In this document: one piece after another, positions 35,003-43,503 of the stretch
Position numbering within the stretch: position 1 is the stretch's first letter
Layout of the letters: each line of letters begins with the position of its first letter
Assembly (NCBI RefSeq): GCF_005860805.1
Contig: NZ_VCEJ01000005.1
Location: 868,001-932,000 of the forward strand
Direction: 5' to 3'
Source of the DNA: Dyadobacter luticola
Lineage (GTDB): Bacteria; Bacteroidota; Bacteroidia; Cytophagales; Spirosomataceae
DNA length: 64,000 bases
Made by a program: the position numbers and the translations under genes
The notes under the pieces: generated by a model
Database searches by the model: none
Seen by the model: only the letters and a program-made list of their open reading frames with translations
What the model was told of the DNA's origin: nothing

Positions 35003-37288
35003 CTAACGCTTAATCTTTTCTAATTCTTGTGCATTGACTTTCACCGGGAATTTTTGTTGCAAACGTGCAACCAGCTGCTTTTCCAATTCCTTTTGATAAT
35101 CATTGATCACGCCGCCCCGCGCTTCTGCAAATGTTTTTCCCCTCGGTTGCTCGATCCGGACGACATTTGCCGAGATAATCAGCCCGTTATCTGTAATTGT
35201 CTGGTCGCCTACTTTCCACTGCAACTTGGTAAATGCAGCATTATCTTTCATAAAATAACCTTCCTGAATAGACACTGATGCATTGTTTTCAGCAAACGCT
35301 TTTTCCACATCTTTTTTGGATTGCGTAAAAAACTGGAAACCCACGCGCCGATTACGCTCAGGATCAGTGGTTTGCCGAAAAGAGCCATAGTCCTTTTCTA
35401 TAATACGCAGGATCGGGATGTTTTGTGCCGTGAGGTATTTGACAACATTACGGATCCTGTTTGCAGAAGTAATCTCAGTCTCATCAGCCGACCGATAACC
35501 AGCGATTTCCACCACGTACTCCGGGTTTTTACGCATGATAATGTTCAGATCGTTTAATGCTTCCTGCTGACCTGCATCAATGTTGGTAGCATTTGCGGCG
35601 AAAAGTATTTCCTGCGATTTCCTTTCCAGTTTATACGGACTCACTGCAAGCGTCTTCCTAATTGCATTCACAGTCTGCGTGTCTTTTGCGGTAACTATCG
35701 TTGCAAATGCACGTTCCGGGTAATTGTAGCGCTGCTTATTTTTTTGGTAAAATGCCATCTGACCGGTAGAATCAGAAAGTGAGCGCTGCCAAACCTGTTC
35801 TTCCATGAGCTGGGCCAGCAAAACACCGTCACGGATCTCGTCCATCTGACTTTTGAATTCCGGGTTCGCTTCTTCCAAATGTTCTTTCTCATAATCAGAA
35901 AGACTTTCCGCCAGATATTCCTGATAATATTTCCTGAAAATAATCGCCGGAGAAGCATCTTTCGGTTTAGGCTGCTGACGTCGTTTGACATAATCCAGAA
36001 AAGACAAAGCATCAAAAGGTTTTTGCTCGATCCGGAACAAGGTCATATTCGACCAGTCGGCCGAAACTGCCCGCATATAATCCCACTTGCCGGTCCTTAA
36101 TGTGCTGTCTGCAAGTGCAGCTGCGGTTTTCCAGGGTTCTTCAAATTCCTGGACTACATATTTTTCTCTTAATCTTTTAAAATTGGCCTGCTCGATCAGC
36201 TTGGCGCGGGAGTCAGTCACAACCTTTTTGCGGAGTGAAGGCGCCATCACGGCCAATGTTTCAATGCTCCGTTTTTCGAGCACCTTGATGATATGCCAGC
36301 CGTAAATCGTCAGAATCGGTTTGGAAAAGGTATTGACCCGCTGGCTAAAAGCCGCTTCCTCGATTTCAGGCACCATTTGACCTATACCAAACATCGGTAG
36401 TACACCCTTGTTTTTCCGGGACTGTTTATCGTCAGAATAACTTTCCGTCACCTCGGCCCAGTCCTCGCCATTTTGCAAATGATTGTAAGCCTCGTCAATA
36501 CGCGCTTTGGCGGCTTCTTTTTGAGCAGGAGACGCAGCAGAATCAATCTGCACCATGATATGCGCAATTTGTACCATTCCGCGATTGGTCCGGCGGTCGG
36601 TTACCTTGATTAAATGGTACCCTGCGCGGGTCCTCACCGGCTGCGAAATTTTCCCCACAGGCAGTGCGTAAGCCGCAGTTTCGATGGGATATAATGTCTG
36701 AAATGCTGTAAAATACCCCAGGTCACCTTTCGTCTTTTTTGCAGCGGGATCTCTGGAAAACCGGGCAGCCATGTCGCCGAAATCGGAGCCTTCTTCCAGC
36801 CTTCCTCTCAAAGCAATCGCCGCGCGGTACGCTTCCAATGTGTCGGCCGGGGAAGCATCCTCCGAGACACCGATCAAAATGTGCGAAGCTTTTACTTCCT
36901 GTTTTAAGCGGTTGTAAGCTTCGTTGGTAAGCTTTTCGACCAAAGCTTTATCTACAAGCTGATTTTTCGCGAGCTGATCACGATAAGAATTGATCTCTTC
37001 CCGGTAATCCACCGTGGTGTCTTTTCCTTCATTTTTTGCTTGTAAAACCTTGATTTTTAAATCCGTATAGAGCGGCAGGTATTCCTGTGGAGAGAGCTCT
37101 TTGGTAGAATCGGTAGCGAATTTATTCCTGTTATAAGCGTCCTGAAAATCCGAGATAGAAAACTGCTCATTCCCGATTTCGAGCAGGGGCGGGGTTTCTG
37201 CAACCACCTGCTTGGGCGGCGTGGCGGTTTTACAGGAGCTAACTATTAAAAAAGCGATGAAATAGTAACGAAGAGAAGCTTTAAACAT
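35003..37288 (-). CDS. Lipoprotein peptidyl-prolyl isomerase with embedded OmpA-like domain
   Basis: A 761-residue lipoprotein; the lipobox IVSSC places the acylated cysteine at C19. A helical N-terminal part (40-130) precedes two parvulin domains, about 132-232 (KASHILIGVSED, GDMAARFSRDPAAKKTKGDL, RAGYHLIKVTD) and 238-340 (QIAHIMVQIDS, WHIIKVLEKR). After a long helical region, residues about 560-655 resemble an OmpA-type peptidoglycan-binding domain: ILFAANATNIDAGQQEALND, KNPEYVVEIAGY, R611 in the helix, and ERNRRVGFQFF. The C-terminal helix (TFAEARGGVINDYQKELE) again looks like SurA/PpiD. It heads the operon with the SurA-like gene and moxR and has a good promoter. Confidence 0.9.
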   Translation of the reverse strand: MFKASLRYYFIAFLIVSSCKTATPPKQVVAETPPLLEIGNEQFSISDFQDAYNRNKFATDSTKELSPQEYLPLYTDLKIKVLQAKNEGKDTTVDYREEINSYRDQLAKNQLVDKALVEKLTNEAYNRLKQEVKASHILIGVSEDASPADTLEAYRAAIALRGRLEEGSDFGDMAARFSRDPAAKKTKGDLGYFTAFQTLYPIETAAYALPVGKISQPVRTRAGYHLIKVTDRRTNRGMVQIAHIMVQIDSAASPAQKEAAKARIDEAYNHLQNGEDWAEVTESYSDDKQSRKNKGVLPMFGIGQMVPEIEEAAFSQRVNTFSKPILTIYGWHIIKVLEKRSIETLAVMAPSLRKKVVTDSRAKLIEQANFKRLREKYVVQEFEEPWKTAAALADSTLRTGKWDYMRAVSADWSNMTLFRIEQKPFDALSFLDYVKRRQQPKPKDASPAIIFRKYYQEYLAESLSDYEKEHLEEANPEFKSQMDEIRDGVLLAQLMEEQVWQRSLSDSTGQMAFYQKNKQRYNYPERAFATIVTAKDTQTVNAIRKTLAVSPYKLERKSQEILFAANATNIDAGQQEALNDLNIIMRKNPEYVVEIAGYRSADETEITSANRIRNVVKYLTAQNIPILRIIEKDYGSFRQTTDPERNRRVGFQFFTQSKKDVEKAFAENNASVSIQEGYFMKDNAAFTKLQWKVGDQTITDNGLIISANVVRIEQPRGKTFAEARGGVINDYQKELEKQLVARLQQKFPVKVNAQELEKIKR

Positions 37289-37633
37289 ATTTTTTGAATT
37301 CGTATTGACAACGCGGGCACGATTTATTTAACCCGGATCACCCTCAAATATTGTAAAGCTGGCAAAGTTAGACGCTTTCAGTTCAGGACAAAAATTAAAG
37401 CACGGTATGTGATTTGCGACCTGCTGATTCCCCAAATGCAGCCCGGCAGGTATGGCAAATTTGCCACACTCACCATAGCGGGAATTATGTAGCTGATTTT
37501 ACCCGGAATGTTTATTTGTCACTTTATGGTACTTAACGATGAATAAGTTTTTGCATTGGTCGAAAACAATGTCTGACAACCTCAACAGGTATGATTTTTT
37601 TGAGAAACCGGCAACGCTATAAAATTCAGGTAT
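37289..37633. other. Intergenic region between divergent genes
   Basis: A 345-bp stretch between the divergent PPIase operon and the small helical-protein gene. It contains the PPIase operon promoter (37363-37392). No reading frame, repeat or RNA structure was recognised in the remainder. No convincing promoter for the rightward gene was found; a TTTATTTG near 37511 is one mismatch from the -7 consensus. Confidence 0.6.
37363..37392 (-). promoter_or_regulatory. Promoter of the PPIase-moxR operon
   Basis: On the minus strand TTTG (37389-37392), an 18-bp spacer and TAACTTTG (37363-37370), exact matches to both Bacteroidota elements. The predicted start near 37359 gives a leader of about 70 nt to the ATG at 37288. 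Confidence 0.6.
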
Positions 37634-38137
37634 ATGGAAAGAGTAATGGAAAATGATTTCATTCCGATGATCAGAGCATTATGGAATGAACAGAAAAATA
37701 GGGAACTCCTTTATCTGGAAGCCTTGAAAAAGGATAGTATGGGTTCATTTCGCAGGATTTTGAGCCAGGGCCACGTAAGCGCGGTCTTGTTTCAGAAAGA
37801 GATCCGGTGGATATATGATTACTTCAAATGTTTTTTAGAAGATAAAGAACTGGCCGATAACCAGATTTCAAGCATGGCATCTTTGCAAATGCTGGAAAAT
37901 CTGACTGAAAAAGAAGATATCGCCAGCTGTCTTAAAAAATTGGAAGCCGCTACCTTACAGCTCTACAAAGCATTGTGCACTTACATGGATCGCGAATATG
38001 AGATCAAACGTATGCTCGATGAGCATTTGATCCGTATTTCGGAATTCTACGATGCACTTTGTAAAATGGAAGTGAGCAACCGCAAAAATCTGGAAGTAGG
38101 CGACAGAAAAAAGATGGTTTACGTAGTAGCTGCCTGA
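37634..38137 (+). CDS. Helical-bundle protein, possibly DUF2383/PA2169-like
   Basis: A 167-residue, almost entirely helical protein (a second ATG lies at 37646). Amphipathic stretches such as MIRALWNEQKNRELLYLEAL, SVFLFQKEIRWIYDYF-like residues 50-66, LKKLEAATLQLYKALCTYMD and LIRISEFYDALCKME suggest a four-helix bundle of ferritin-like topology, in the manner of DUF2383/PA2169 proteins. The iron-ligand pattern of ferritins is not obvious. There is no signal peptide. The stop lies 2 bp from the convergent glyoxalase-family gene. Family assignment is weak; the gene itself looks real. Confidence 0.6.
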   Translation: MERVMENDFIPMIRALWNEQKNRELLYLEALKKDSMGSFRRILSQGHVSAVLFQKEIRWIYDYFKCFLEDKELADNQISSMASLQMLENLTEKEDIASCLKKLEAATLQLYKALCTYMDREYEIKRMLDEHLIRISEFYDALCKMEVSNRKNLEVGDRKKMVYVVAA

Positions 38138-38139
38138 TT

Positions 38140-38529
38140 TCAGACTTCGTAAAGCTCAATAGGCAGGTCATCTGGATCTGCGAAAAATGTAAATTTCTTT
38201 CCTGTAAATTCGTCAACCCGGACTGGCTCCGGGTTGACGTTTTTTTCTCCCAGGACTCTTATAGCAGCCTCGATATCACTCACCTGAAACGCCAGGTGAC
38301 GCATGCCGCAAGCCTCCGGTCGCGACGGCCGCGCAGGTGGGTTTGGAAAAGAAAACAACTCAATGCAGTAGTGCCCGTTCAATGCTAAGTCTAGCTTATA
38401 AGACTGTCTTTCAGACCGGTATACTTCCTGATTAATTGTAAATCCCAGAATTTCTATATAAAAATGTTTCGACTTTTCGTAGTCGGAGCAGATAATGGCG
38501 ATATGGTGTATCGCTTGCAGGTTCAGCAT
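38140..38529 (-). CDS. VOC/glyoxalase-I-like metalloprotein (YaeR/SMU1112c type)
   Basis: A 129-residue vicinal-oxygen-chelate protein: IHHIAIICSDYEKSKHFYIE in the first beta-alpha-beta unit, GHYCIELFSFPNPPARPSRP, GMRHLAFQVSDIEAAI in the second unit, and FFADPDDLPIELYEV at the end. The histidine and glutamate residues at the strand ends match the metal ligands of the family. The substrate is unknown. The start is set at 38529; the longer frame to 38613 overlaps the next gene and would include a TATATTTG promoter element at 38548-38555. Confidence 0.9.
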   Translation of the reverse strand: MLNLQAIHHIAIICSDYEKSKHFYIEILGFTINQEVYRSERQSYKLDLALNGHYCIELFSFPNPPARPSRPEACGMRHLAFQVSDIEAAIRVLGEKNVNPEPVRVDEFTGKKFTFFADPDDLPIELYEV

Positions 38530-38547
38530 AATGTCAATGTTTGAAAG

Positions 38548-38555
38548 CAAATATA
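38548..38555 (-). promoter_or_regulatory. -7 promoter element of glyoxalase-family gene
   Basis: TATATTTG on the minus strand matches TAnnTTTG exactly and predicts a start near 38544, about 15 nt before the ATG at 38529. The -33 region has TTTA rather than TTTG, so the match is partial. Confidence 0.35.
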
Positions 38556-38561
38556 AGTGTA

Positions 38562-39755
38562 TCAGATCCTGATAAACAGCTTTTTCTTGTACATCCAATA
38601 GAGAATCCACCACTCGATCAGCAATATCACGGCCCCGCTCACCAATGTTTTGAATCCTTCGCCAAAGATCAGGTCATAGTTTTGACTGATGTTGATCCGG
38701 AAAGACTGGTCAATAAAACTGTCAATCGTATGCGCGAAAATGTAGGCAGCTATGGAGTTGGTACCGATCACGATCAGCGGCACAAACCAGGACCTTTTGT
38801 TTTTTACATCAACAATAAAATAGAAAGCTGCCAGCAAAACGAAGCACCAGCCACCACTGAAAAGCGTCCAGGCAGGTGTCCAGATTCTTTTGACAATCGG
38901 GTTGATACCGGTGATATTGAGCAAAATTGCGACTACAAACAGGATGGCGGCCGTGATTGCAAACCGGCGGATCAGCCAGGAACTGGAAGGTGCAGATTTG
39001 AGCCAGCTGCCAGCAATCAGGCCCAGGATCATGGTACCTAATGTTGGGATAAAGCTCAATGTACTATATCCGCCTCCGTTAAAATGAAATGCTTTTTCGC
39101 GTGGGAAAAGGTTCATAAACCAGCGGTCGAATGCCCAGGCGGCGTTTGTATTCTTATTCCAATGTGCCGCAAAGCCGGAAAGGTTATGCTCCCAGTCGGC
39201 GGTAGTGCCGGTTTCAGTCCAGTCAAAAAATGGCCCGGGAAGTGGGTAAATTGCGAAAACAACTGCATAGGCTACCAATATCACAGCCAGCGCACTCCAA
39301 CGGATTTTTTCACTGGCAAATGCTAATGCAAATAGGAAAGGGTATCCCAAACCAATTTGCGTCAGGGTATCTTCAAATGTAAAGTTGGTTTGAGAAGCAT
39401 GCATGGATCTCAGAAAAATCCCCAGCAAAATCAGTATCAGCGAGCGGCGGATGGTATGGAACCACATTTCGGGCGTAGTTTGCTGCTTGCTTGCGCGGCT
39501 CGCCAGCGAATAGGGCAGGGCAACTCCTACCAGAAATGAAAAAGAAGGCTGGATCAAATCATGCAGCGAGCATCCTACCCATGGCACGTGACTTTGCTGA
39601 AATTCCATAAATGCCCAGAAAGCGCTTTCTGGAAATGCTTCCGCGACATTTCCAAACCGCAAAACTTCGGCCATCATCAGGAACATCACAAATCCACGGT
39701 AGGCATCAACAGAAGAAACACGCTGAATAGGAGGGGTAGGAGCAAGATCTTTCAA
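38562..39755 (-). CDS. HGSNAT-like/DUF5009 membrane acyltransferase family protein
   Basis: A 397-residue membrane protein with about ten hydrophobic helices. The N-terminal RVSSVDAYRGFVMFLMMAEV is the signature start of heparan-alpha-glucosaminide N-acetyltransferase-like proteins (YeiB/DUF5009 relatives). Further marks are FQQSHVPWVGCSLHDLIQPS with a histidine in the first periplasmic loop, FSFLVGVALPYSLASRASK, and SFIPTLGTMILGLIAG. Family members move acyl groups across the membrane to sugars; the acceptor here is unknown. No glycan-degrading genes are directly adjacent. A terminator separates it from the GMC oxidoreductase gene upstream. Confidence 0.88.
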   Translation of the reverse strand: MKDLAPTPPIQRVSSVDAYRGFVMFLMMAEVLRFGNVAEAFPESAFWAFMEFQQSHVPWVGCSLHDLIQPSFSFLVGVALPYSLASRASKQQTTPEMWFHTIRRSLILILLGIFLRSMHASQTNFTFEDTLTQIGLGYPFLFALAFASEKIRWSALAVILVAYAVVFAIYPLPGPFFDWTETGTTADWEHNLSGFAAHWNKNTNAAWAFDRWFMNLFPREKAFHFNGGGYSTLSFIPTLGTMILGLIAGSWLKSAPSSSWLIRRFAITAAILFVVAILLNITGINPIVKRIWTPAWTLFSGGWCFVLLAAFYFIVDVKNKRSWFVPLIVIGTNSIAAYIFAHTIDSFIDQSFRINISQNYDLIFGEGFKTLVSGAVILLIEWWILYWMYKKKLFIRI

Positions 39756-39784
39756 CTTTAATAATTTAAAGAGTGGGAGTGGTT

Positions 39785-39824
39785 AATAAAGAAAAAACCT
39801 CACTGGATTTACCCAGCGAGGTTT
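39785..39824 (-). terminator. Terminator after the GMC oxidoreductase operon
   Basis: AAACCTCACTGG (39795-39806) pairs with CCCAGCGAGGTTT (39812-39824) with one mismatch, followed on the minus strand by TTTTTTCTTT. It lies about 40 bp past the GMC gene stop. Confidence 0.75.
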
Positions 39825-39865
39825 CTTTGTAGGAACAGAAAATTGACTATGTTATTCGTGGTCAT

Positions 39866-41584
39866 TTAAACATTCATCCTCTTCAACTCCTTCACCGCAT
39901 GATCCGCAGCACGGGCTGTCATGGCCATGTAGGTTAATGACGGGTTGACGCAGGAAGCGGAAGTCATGAATGCGCCGTCGGTCATGTATACATTCGTAGC
40001 GCCCCAAACCTGGTTGTGTTTGTTCAAAACCGAAGTTTTTGGATCGTTACCCATCCTTGCCGTACCCATTTCATGGATTCCGATGCCCGGGTGCTTCGAG
40101 TCGTCGATGTAAGGTTCTACATTTTTTACGCCAGCGGCTTCCAGCATTTCGGCTGCATCATTCATCATATCGATGCGCATTTTTCTTTCATTTTCGCCGT
40201 AGGCTGCATCGAAAACAATCACTGGCAGGCCCCACTTGTCTTTTTTCGTCGGGTGCAGGGTAAACCGGTTTTTCTCATCCGCGATCATTTCTCCAAAGCC
40301 CTGAATGTTCATATTCCAGCCGCCTGGTTCTGAGAGGCTTTTCTTGAAATCGGCACCGAAACCTTCGGTCGATACACCACGTCCCCAGCTCTCGCGGCTC
40401 GCGCCACCCTGGTATCCGAAGCCACGAACATAGTCGCGCTTATCATTGCCCCAGTTACGGTAGCGTGGAATGTAAATACCGTTTGCACGACGGCCAAAGT
40501 AATATTTGTCAGTATATCCTTCCACGTCACCTCTTGCGCCTACCGCCAAATGGTGGTCCATAATGTTGCGGCCCAGCTGGTCGCTGTCATTACCAAGTCC
40601 GTTCGGGAAACGTTTGGATTTGGAGTTCATCATAATCGACGCAGACGCAATCGCAGACGCATTCATAAAAATGATCTTCGCGTAGTATTCTTTGGTTTCC
40701 AGCGTGTTCTGATTGATCACCCGCACGCCGGTCACTTTGCCAGCCTTATCATCATAAATCACTTCCGAAACGATCGAATCCGGCACCAATGTCAGGTTTC
40801 CGGTTCTTTGCGCAGCCGGTAATGTGGCTGCCTGCGTGCTGAAATATGCACCGTACGGGCAGCCTCTCATACACATGTTACGGAACTGGCAGGCTGCACG
40901 TCCCAACTCAGTATGGAATGCCTGCGGCTGGGTCAAATGCGCGGCGCGGCCCATAATGATGTGGCGGCCTGCGAATTTACTTTCCACTTTCGTCTTAATA
41001 TCCTTTTCAACGCAGTTCATCTGCATCGGCGGAAGGTAATTGCCGTCCGGCAGTACGTCCAGGCCATCTTTTGCGCCAGAGATACCTGCAAACCGCTCTA
41101 CGTAATCATACCAGGGAGCGATATCGGAGTAGCGGATCGGCCAGTCAACGCCGATGCCTTCTTTTGCATTTGCTTCAAAATCAACCGGGTTGAGGCGGTA
41201 GCTTTGGCGTCCCCACAACAAAGAGCGTCCGCCAACATGGTATGCGCGCACCCAGTCAAACTTCCTTGTTTCTTCGTACGGATTTTCTTTATCGTTTTCG
41301 AAAAGGTACCGCCACTCTTCATTCGGCGTATATCCTGTGCGGATACCAGCCCAATATTGCTCCTTGGCAATGGTGGTAATCCGGCCGCGGTGCTCAAATT
41401 CCCAGGGAGCCAGCGTCGCTGTTTTATAATCGGTAATGTGTTTAATGTCGCGGCCGCGTTCCAGCATGACCACTTTTAATCCCTTTTCTGTCAGCTCTTT
41501 CGCTGCCCAGCCGCCACTGATTCCTGAACCCACCACGATCGCGTCGAATGTGGCTTGTTTTGCTGCTTTTATATTTAAATTCAT
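39866..41584 (-). CDS. GMC oxidoreductase, FAD-glucose-dehydrogenase-like catalytic subunit
   Basis: A 572-residue FAD enzyme. The dinucleotide fold is VVGSGISGGWAAKELTEKG with E42 binding ribose; GRSLLWGRQSYRL follows for the flavin. C232, C238 and C242 (CQFRNMCMRGC) have the C-x5-C-x3-C spacing that ligates the [3Fe-4S] cluster in bacterial FAD-dependent glucose dehydrogenase. The active-site histidine is in IHEMGTARMG and the asparagine in SCVNPSLTYMA. It should oxidise a sugar or polyol, likely in the periplasm. It has no signal peptide; the gene upstream encodes a gamma-type subunit with a twin-arginine signal that could carry it through Tat. No cytochrome subunit is adjacent. Confidence 0.93.
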   Translation of the reverse strand: MNLNIKAAKQATFDAIVVGSGISGGWAAKELTEKGLKVVMLERGRDIKHITDYKTATLAPWEFEHRGRITTIAKEQYWAGIRTGYTPNEEWRYLFENDKENPYEETRKFDWVRAYHVGGRSLLWGRQSYRLNPVDFEANAKEGIGVDWPIRYSDIAPWYDYVERFAGISGAKDGLDVLPDGNYLPPMQMNCVEKDIKTKVESKFAGRHIIMGRAAHLTQPQAFHTELGRAACQFRNMCMRGCPYGAYFSTQAATLPAAQRTGNLTLVPDSIVSEVIYDDKAGKVTGVRVINQNTLETKEYYAKIIFMNASAIASASIMMNSKSKRFPNGLGNDSDQLGRNIMDHHLAVGARGDVEGYTDKYYFGRRANGIYIPRYRNWGNDKRDYVRGFGYQGGASRESWGRGVSTEGFGADFKKSLSEPGGWNMNIQGFGEMIADEKNRFTLHPTKKDKWGLPVIVFDAAYGENERKMRIDMMNDAAEMLEAAGVKNVEPYIDDSKHPGIGIHEMGTARMGNDPKTSVLNKHNQVWGATNVYMTDGAFMTSASCVNPSLTYMAMTARAADHAVKELKRMNV

Positions 41585-41633
41585 GATGAATGATCGTCAG
41601 ATTTTTTAAAATGCGGCCAGAGGCCATAACTTT

Positions 41634-42233
41634 TTACATTGCCCAGGCTTTCTGATCCGGTTTCAAATCAATGCAGCCGTCGTAGCGGCCCGGCACCGGC
41701 ACGTAATCCAGCGCCAATGTTGCACCCTGCTCCGATGTAAAATATCCCAGCAATGTGAGTTCTTTGAAGAGGCGGAAAAACGGTACCGGTGCATCGGTAT
41801 ATTCTTTGCCGGCTTCGGTGTATTTCTTTTTTTCCTCGGTTTCTTTGGTCAGCTCTTTGGTCGATTCTGCTTCGGATTCTTTGAGCATAGCCGTTTGCTT
41901 GGCGGCATCTGCTTTCATGAAATCCTTTTTTTCAAGCTCTTTCAACCCTTTTTCAAAGCTTTCCTGATCCTTGCCGGTGTAGCAATCTTTGATCATCAGC
42001 TCGATAAACTCCCCAACCTTTGCCTCCTTGGCGCCGGGTGTGTCGGTTTTTGGAATAATAATTTCCGCAATCTCTGAAACCAGCGCTTTTCTTTCAGGAG
42101 AAAAAGGGAACGTAATCGCGGACGAAGTTTCAGTGGTTGACTTGCAACCTTCCAGAAAAGCCAGCAGCGTAGGGGCCGAGAGTGTGCCACCCATTAAAAG
42201 CGCCACACGACCAAGGGCATCACGTCTTTTCAT
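41634..42233 (-). CDS. Gluconate 2-dehydrogenase subunit 3 family protein (gamma subunit)
   Basis: A 199-residue small subunit. The N-terminus MKRRDALGRVALLMGGTLSA has a twin-arginine motif and leads to a possible lipobox FLEGC, with the cysteine at about 30. The body has EIAEIIIPKTDTPGAKEAKV, the family-defining segment, and a C-terminal TLLGYFTSEQGATLALDYVP. In FAD-glucose, gluconate and sorbitol dehydrogenases the gamma subunit is a Tat-targeted partner needed for export of the catalytic subunit. The middle (about 115-160) is a lysine/glutamate-rich helical insertion. It lies 49 bp upstream of the GMC gene. Confidence 0.93.
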   Translation of the reverse strand: MKRRDALGRVALLMGGTLSAPTLLAFLEGCKSTTETSSAITFPFSPERKALVSEIAEIIIPKTDTPGAKEAKVGEFIELMIKDCYTGKDQESFEKGLKELEKKDFMKADAAKQTAMLKESEAESTKELTKETEEKKKYTEAGKEYTDAPVPFFRLFKELTLLGYFTSEQGATLALDYVPVPGRYDGCIDLKPDQKAWAM

Positions 42234-42396
42234 TTGTTATAATATAAGTAAGAGGTTAACAATCCAAAGTGTAATAATACATTCGATTAATGCAATTTTG
42301 AAAAGGCAGGCTAATTTATAAAATATTCCGCCTCGCGACTTGTTAGAATAATTCTATATTATGAAAGCCGACAAAATAAGCTTGACTTCCAACGAC

Positions 42397-43455
42397 CTAC
42401 AAAACCATTAAATTGCAGCCGCGGATATCAGAATTATCAAATCTTCCCATGACGTAAAATGTGCCCGGCGCGTCACCAAAGCGTCCCAGGTCCTGGGTTT
42501 CAATAAAAGCACAACTGTCCAGATTGGCCAGGTCGATCACATTGATGCCGCCGGTCTTCGTTTTGTCGGGGTTATGGTCCGAAATCGTCAGCGGATCGTT
42601 GACATCCCGGATCAAAATCCGCAAGGTGTTACCTGGTTCAAATAAGCCATTTCCATGCGAGTAACCCTGGGAAATCAGCTCGGTCATGCCATATTCCGAA
42701 TGTATCACCGGCACATGCAGCTCCTGCGTGAGAATGTCATGCACTTCTTCCCGCAGCATTTCCCTGCGCCGCCCCTTCATGCCACCGGTATCCATGACGA
42801 TCAGCTTGTCCAGATTTTGGAGGAACGACATATTTTCACCGCTGTCAGCCAGATCCAGCAAGGCGAATGTTACGCCAAGCAGCAAAACGGATTTTCCGTC
42901 AGGATTTTGGGAAAGAAATTTCAGCTTTTCGAGCAGCTCCTGCGGGTTATTTAGATAAAATCCGCTGTGCTCCGAGCCGCTCCGGGCAATAAAATGTTGC
43001 ACCATATACACCAGTGAAGAGTTGTTTCGTTCAAGGTAAGACGGTAGCAGAGCCAGGATATGAAAGCGGTTTAAATCGCCGTAGTTCAGCTGAAAAATTC
43101 TTTCCGAAACCAATTTATAAAGTTCGGGATCGTACAAATGATGGCGGCTGGTGTTGAGTCCGGTAGTACCGCTGCTTTCGAAGATCGTATCAGCAGTTAC
43201 CGCCACGTTGCCGGTGCGGATAGTGTGGGTTTTGAAGAATTGTATCGGAAGAAAGGGAATGTCGGTCAGTCGGGTTATTTTATTTGGATCAACATTCAGG
43301 GCACCAATAAACTGACTGTAAACCGGGTTAAAAGCAGCCTGGTACCTGAAAACATCCAGTGCGAGATCGTCGAAATTTTCCGGTTTGAATGTGATAATCC
43401 GGTCTCTGAGACTATCCCTGATTGCGGTTTCCGGGCTGTTGTTTTGAAGTGCCAA
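42397..43455 (-). CDS. LuxE/PaaK-type acyl-activating enzyme
   Basis: About 352 residues from a TTG at 43455 (LALQNNSPETAIRDSLRDR); the frame extends to 43614 but that part overlaps a divergent lipoprotein gene and a promoter. The ANL-type phosphate loop is FESSGTTGLNTSRH; other family sites are VMDTGGMKGRR, HSEYGMTELISQGYS for the adenylation motif, and a C-terminal INVIDLANLDSCAFIETQDLG containing the ribose-binding aspartate. LuxE and PaaK relatives activate acyl groups with ATP, handing them to protein or CoA. No luxC/luxD-type reductase is near, so a luminescence role is not supported; the acyl substrate is unknown. Confidence 0.85.
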   Translation of the reverse strand: MALQNNSPETAIRDSLRDRIITFKPENFDDLALDVFRYQAAFNPVYSQFIGALNVDPNKITRLTDIPFLPIQFFKTHTIRTGNVAVTADTIFESSGTTGLNTSRHHLYDPELYKLVSERIFQLNYGDLNRFHILALLPSYLERNNSSLVYMVQHFIARSGSEHSGFYLNNPQELLEKLKFLSQNPDGKSVLLLGVTFALLDLADSGENMSFLQNLDKLIVMDTGGMKGRRREMLREEVHDILTQELHVPVIHSEYGMTELISQGYSHGNGLFEPGNTLRILIRDVNDPLTISDHNPDKTKTGGINVIDLANLDSCAFIETQDLGRFGDAPGTFYVMGRFDNSDIRGCNLMVL

Positions 43456-43481
43456 TACTGTTACTTTCGTATAAATAAGTG

Positions 43482-43489
43482 CAAAGTTA
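43482..43489 (-). promoter_or_regulatory. -7 promoter element of LuxE/PaaK-type gene
   Basis: TAACTTTG on the minus strand matches the consensus exactly. It predicts a start near 43478 and a leader of about 23 nt to the TTG at 43455, which supports the short reading frame. No clear -33 TTTG. Confidence 0.4.
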
Positions 43490-43503
43490 AAAATTGAAGT
43501 AAT

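Noticed and set aside
38560..38574. TATCAG-ATC-CTGATA palindrome upstream of the glyoxalase-family gene
   Set aside because: It falls in the last codons and stop of the acyltransferase gene and is short; chance is likely.
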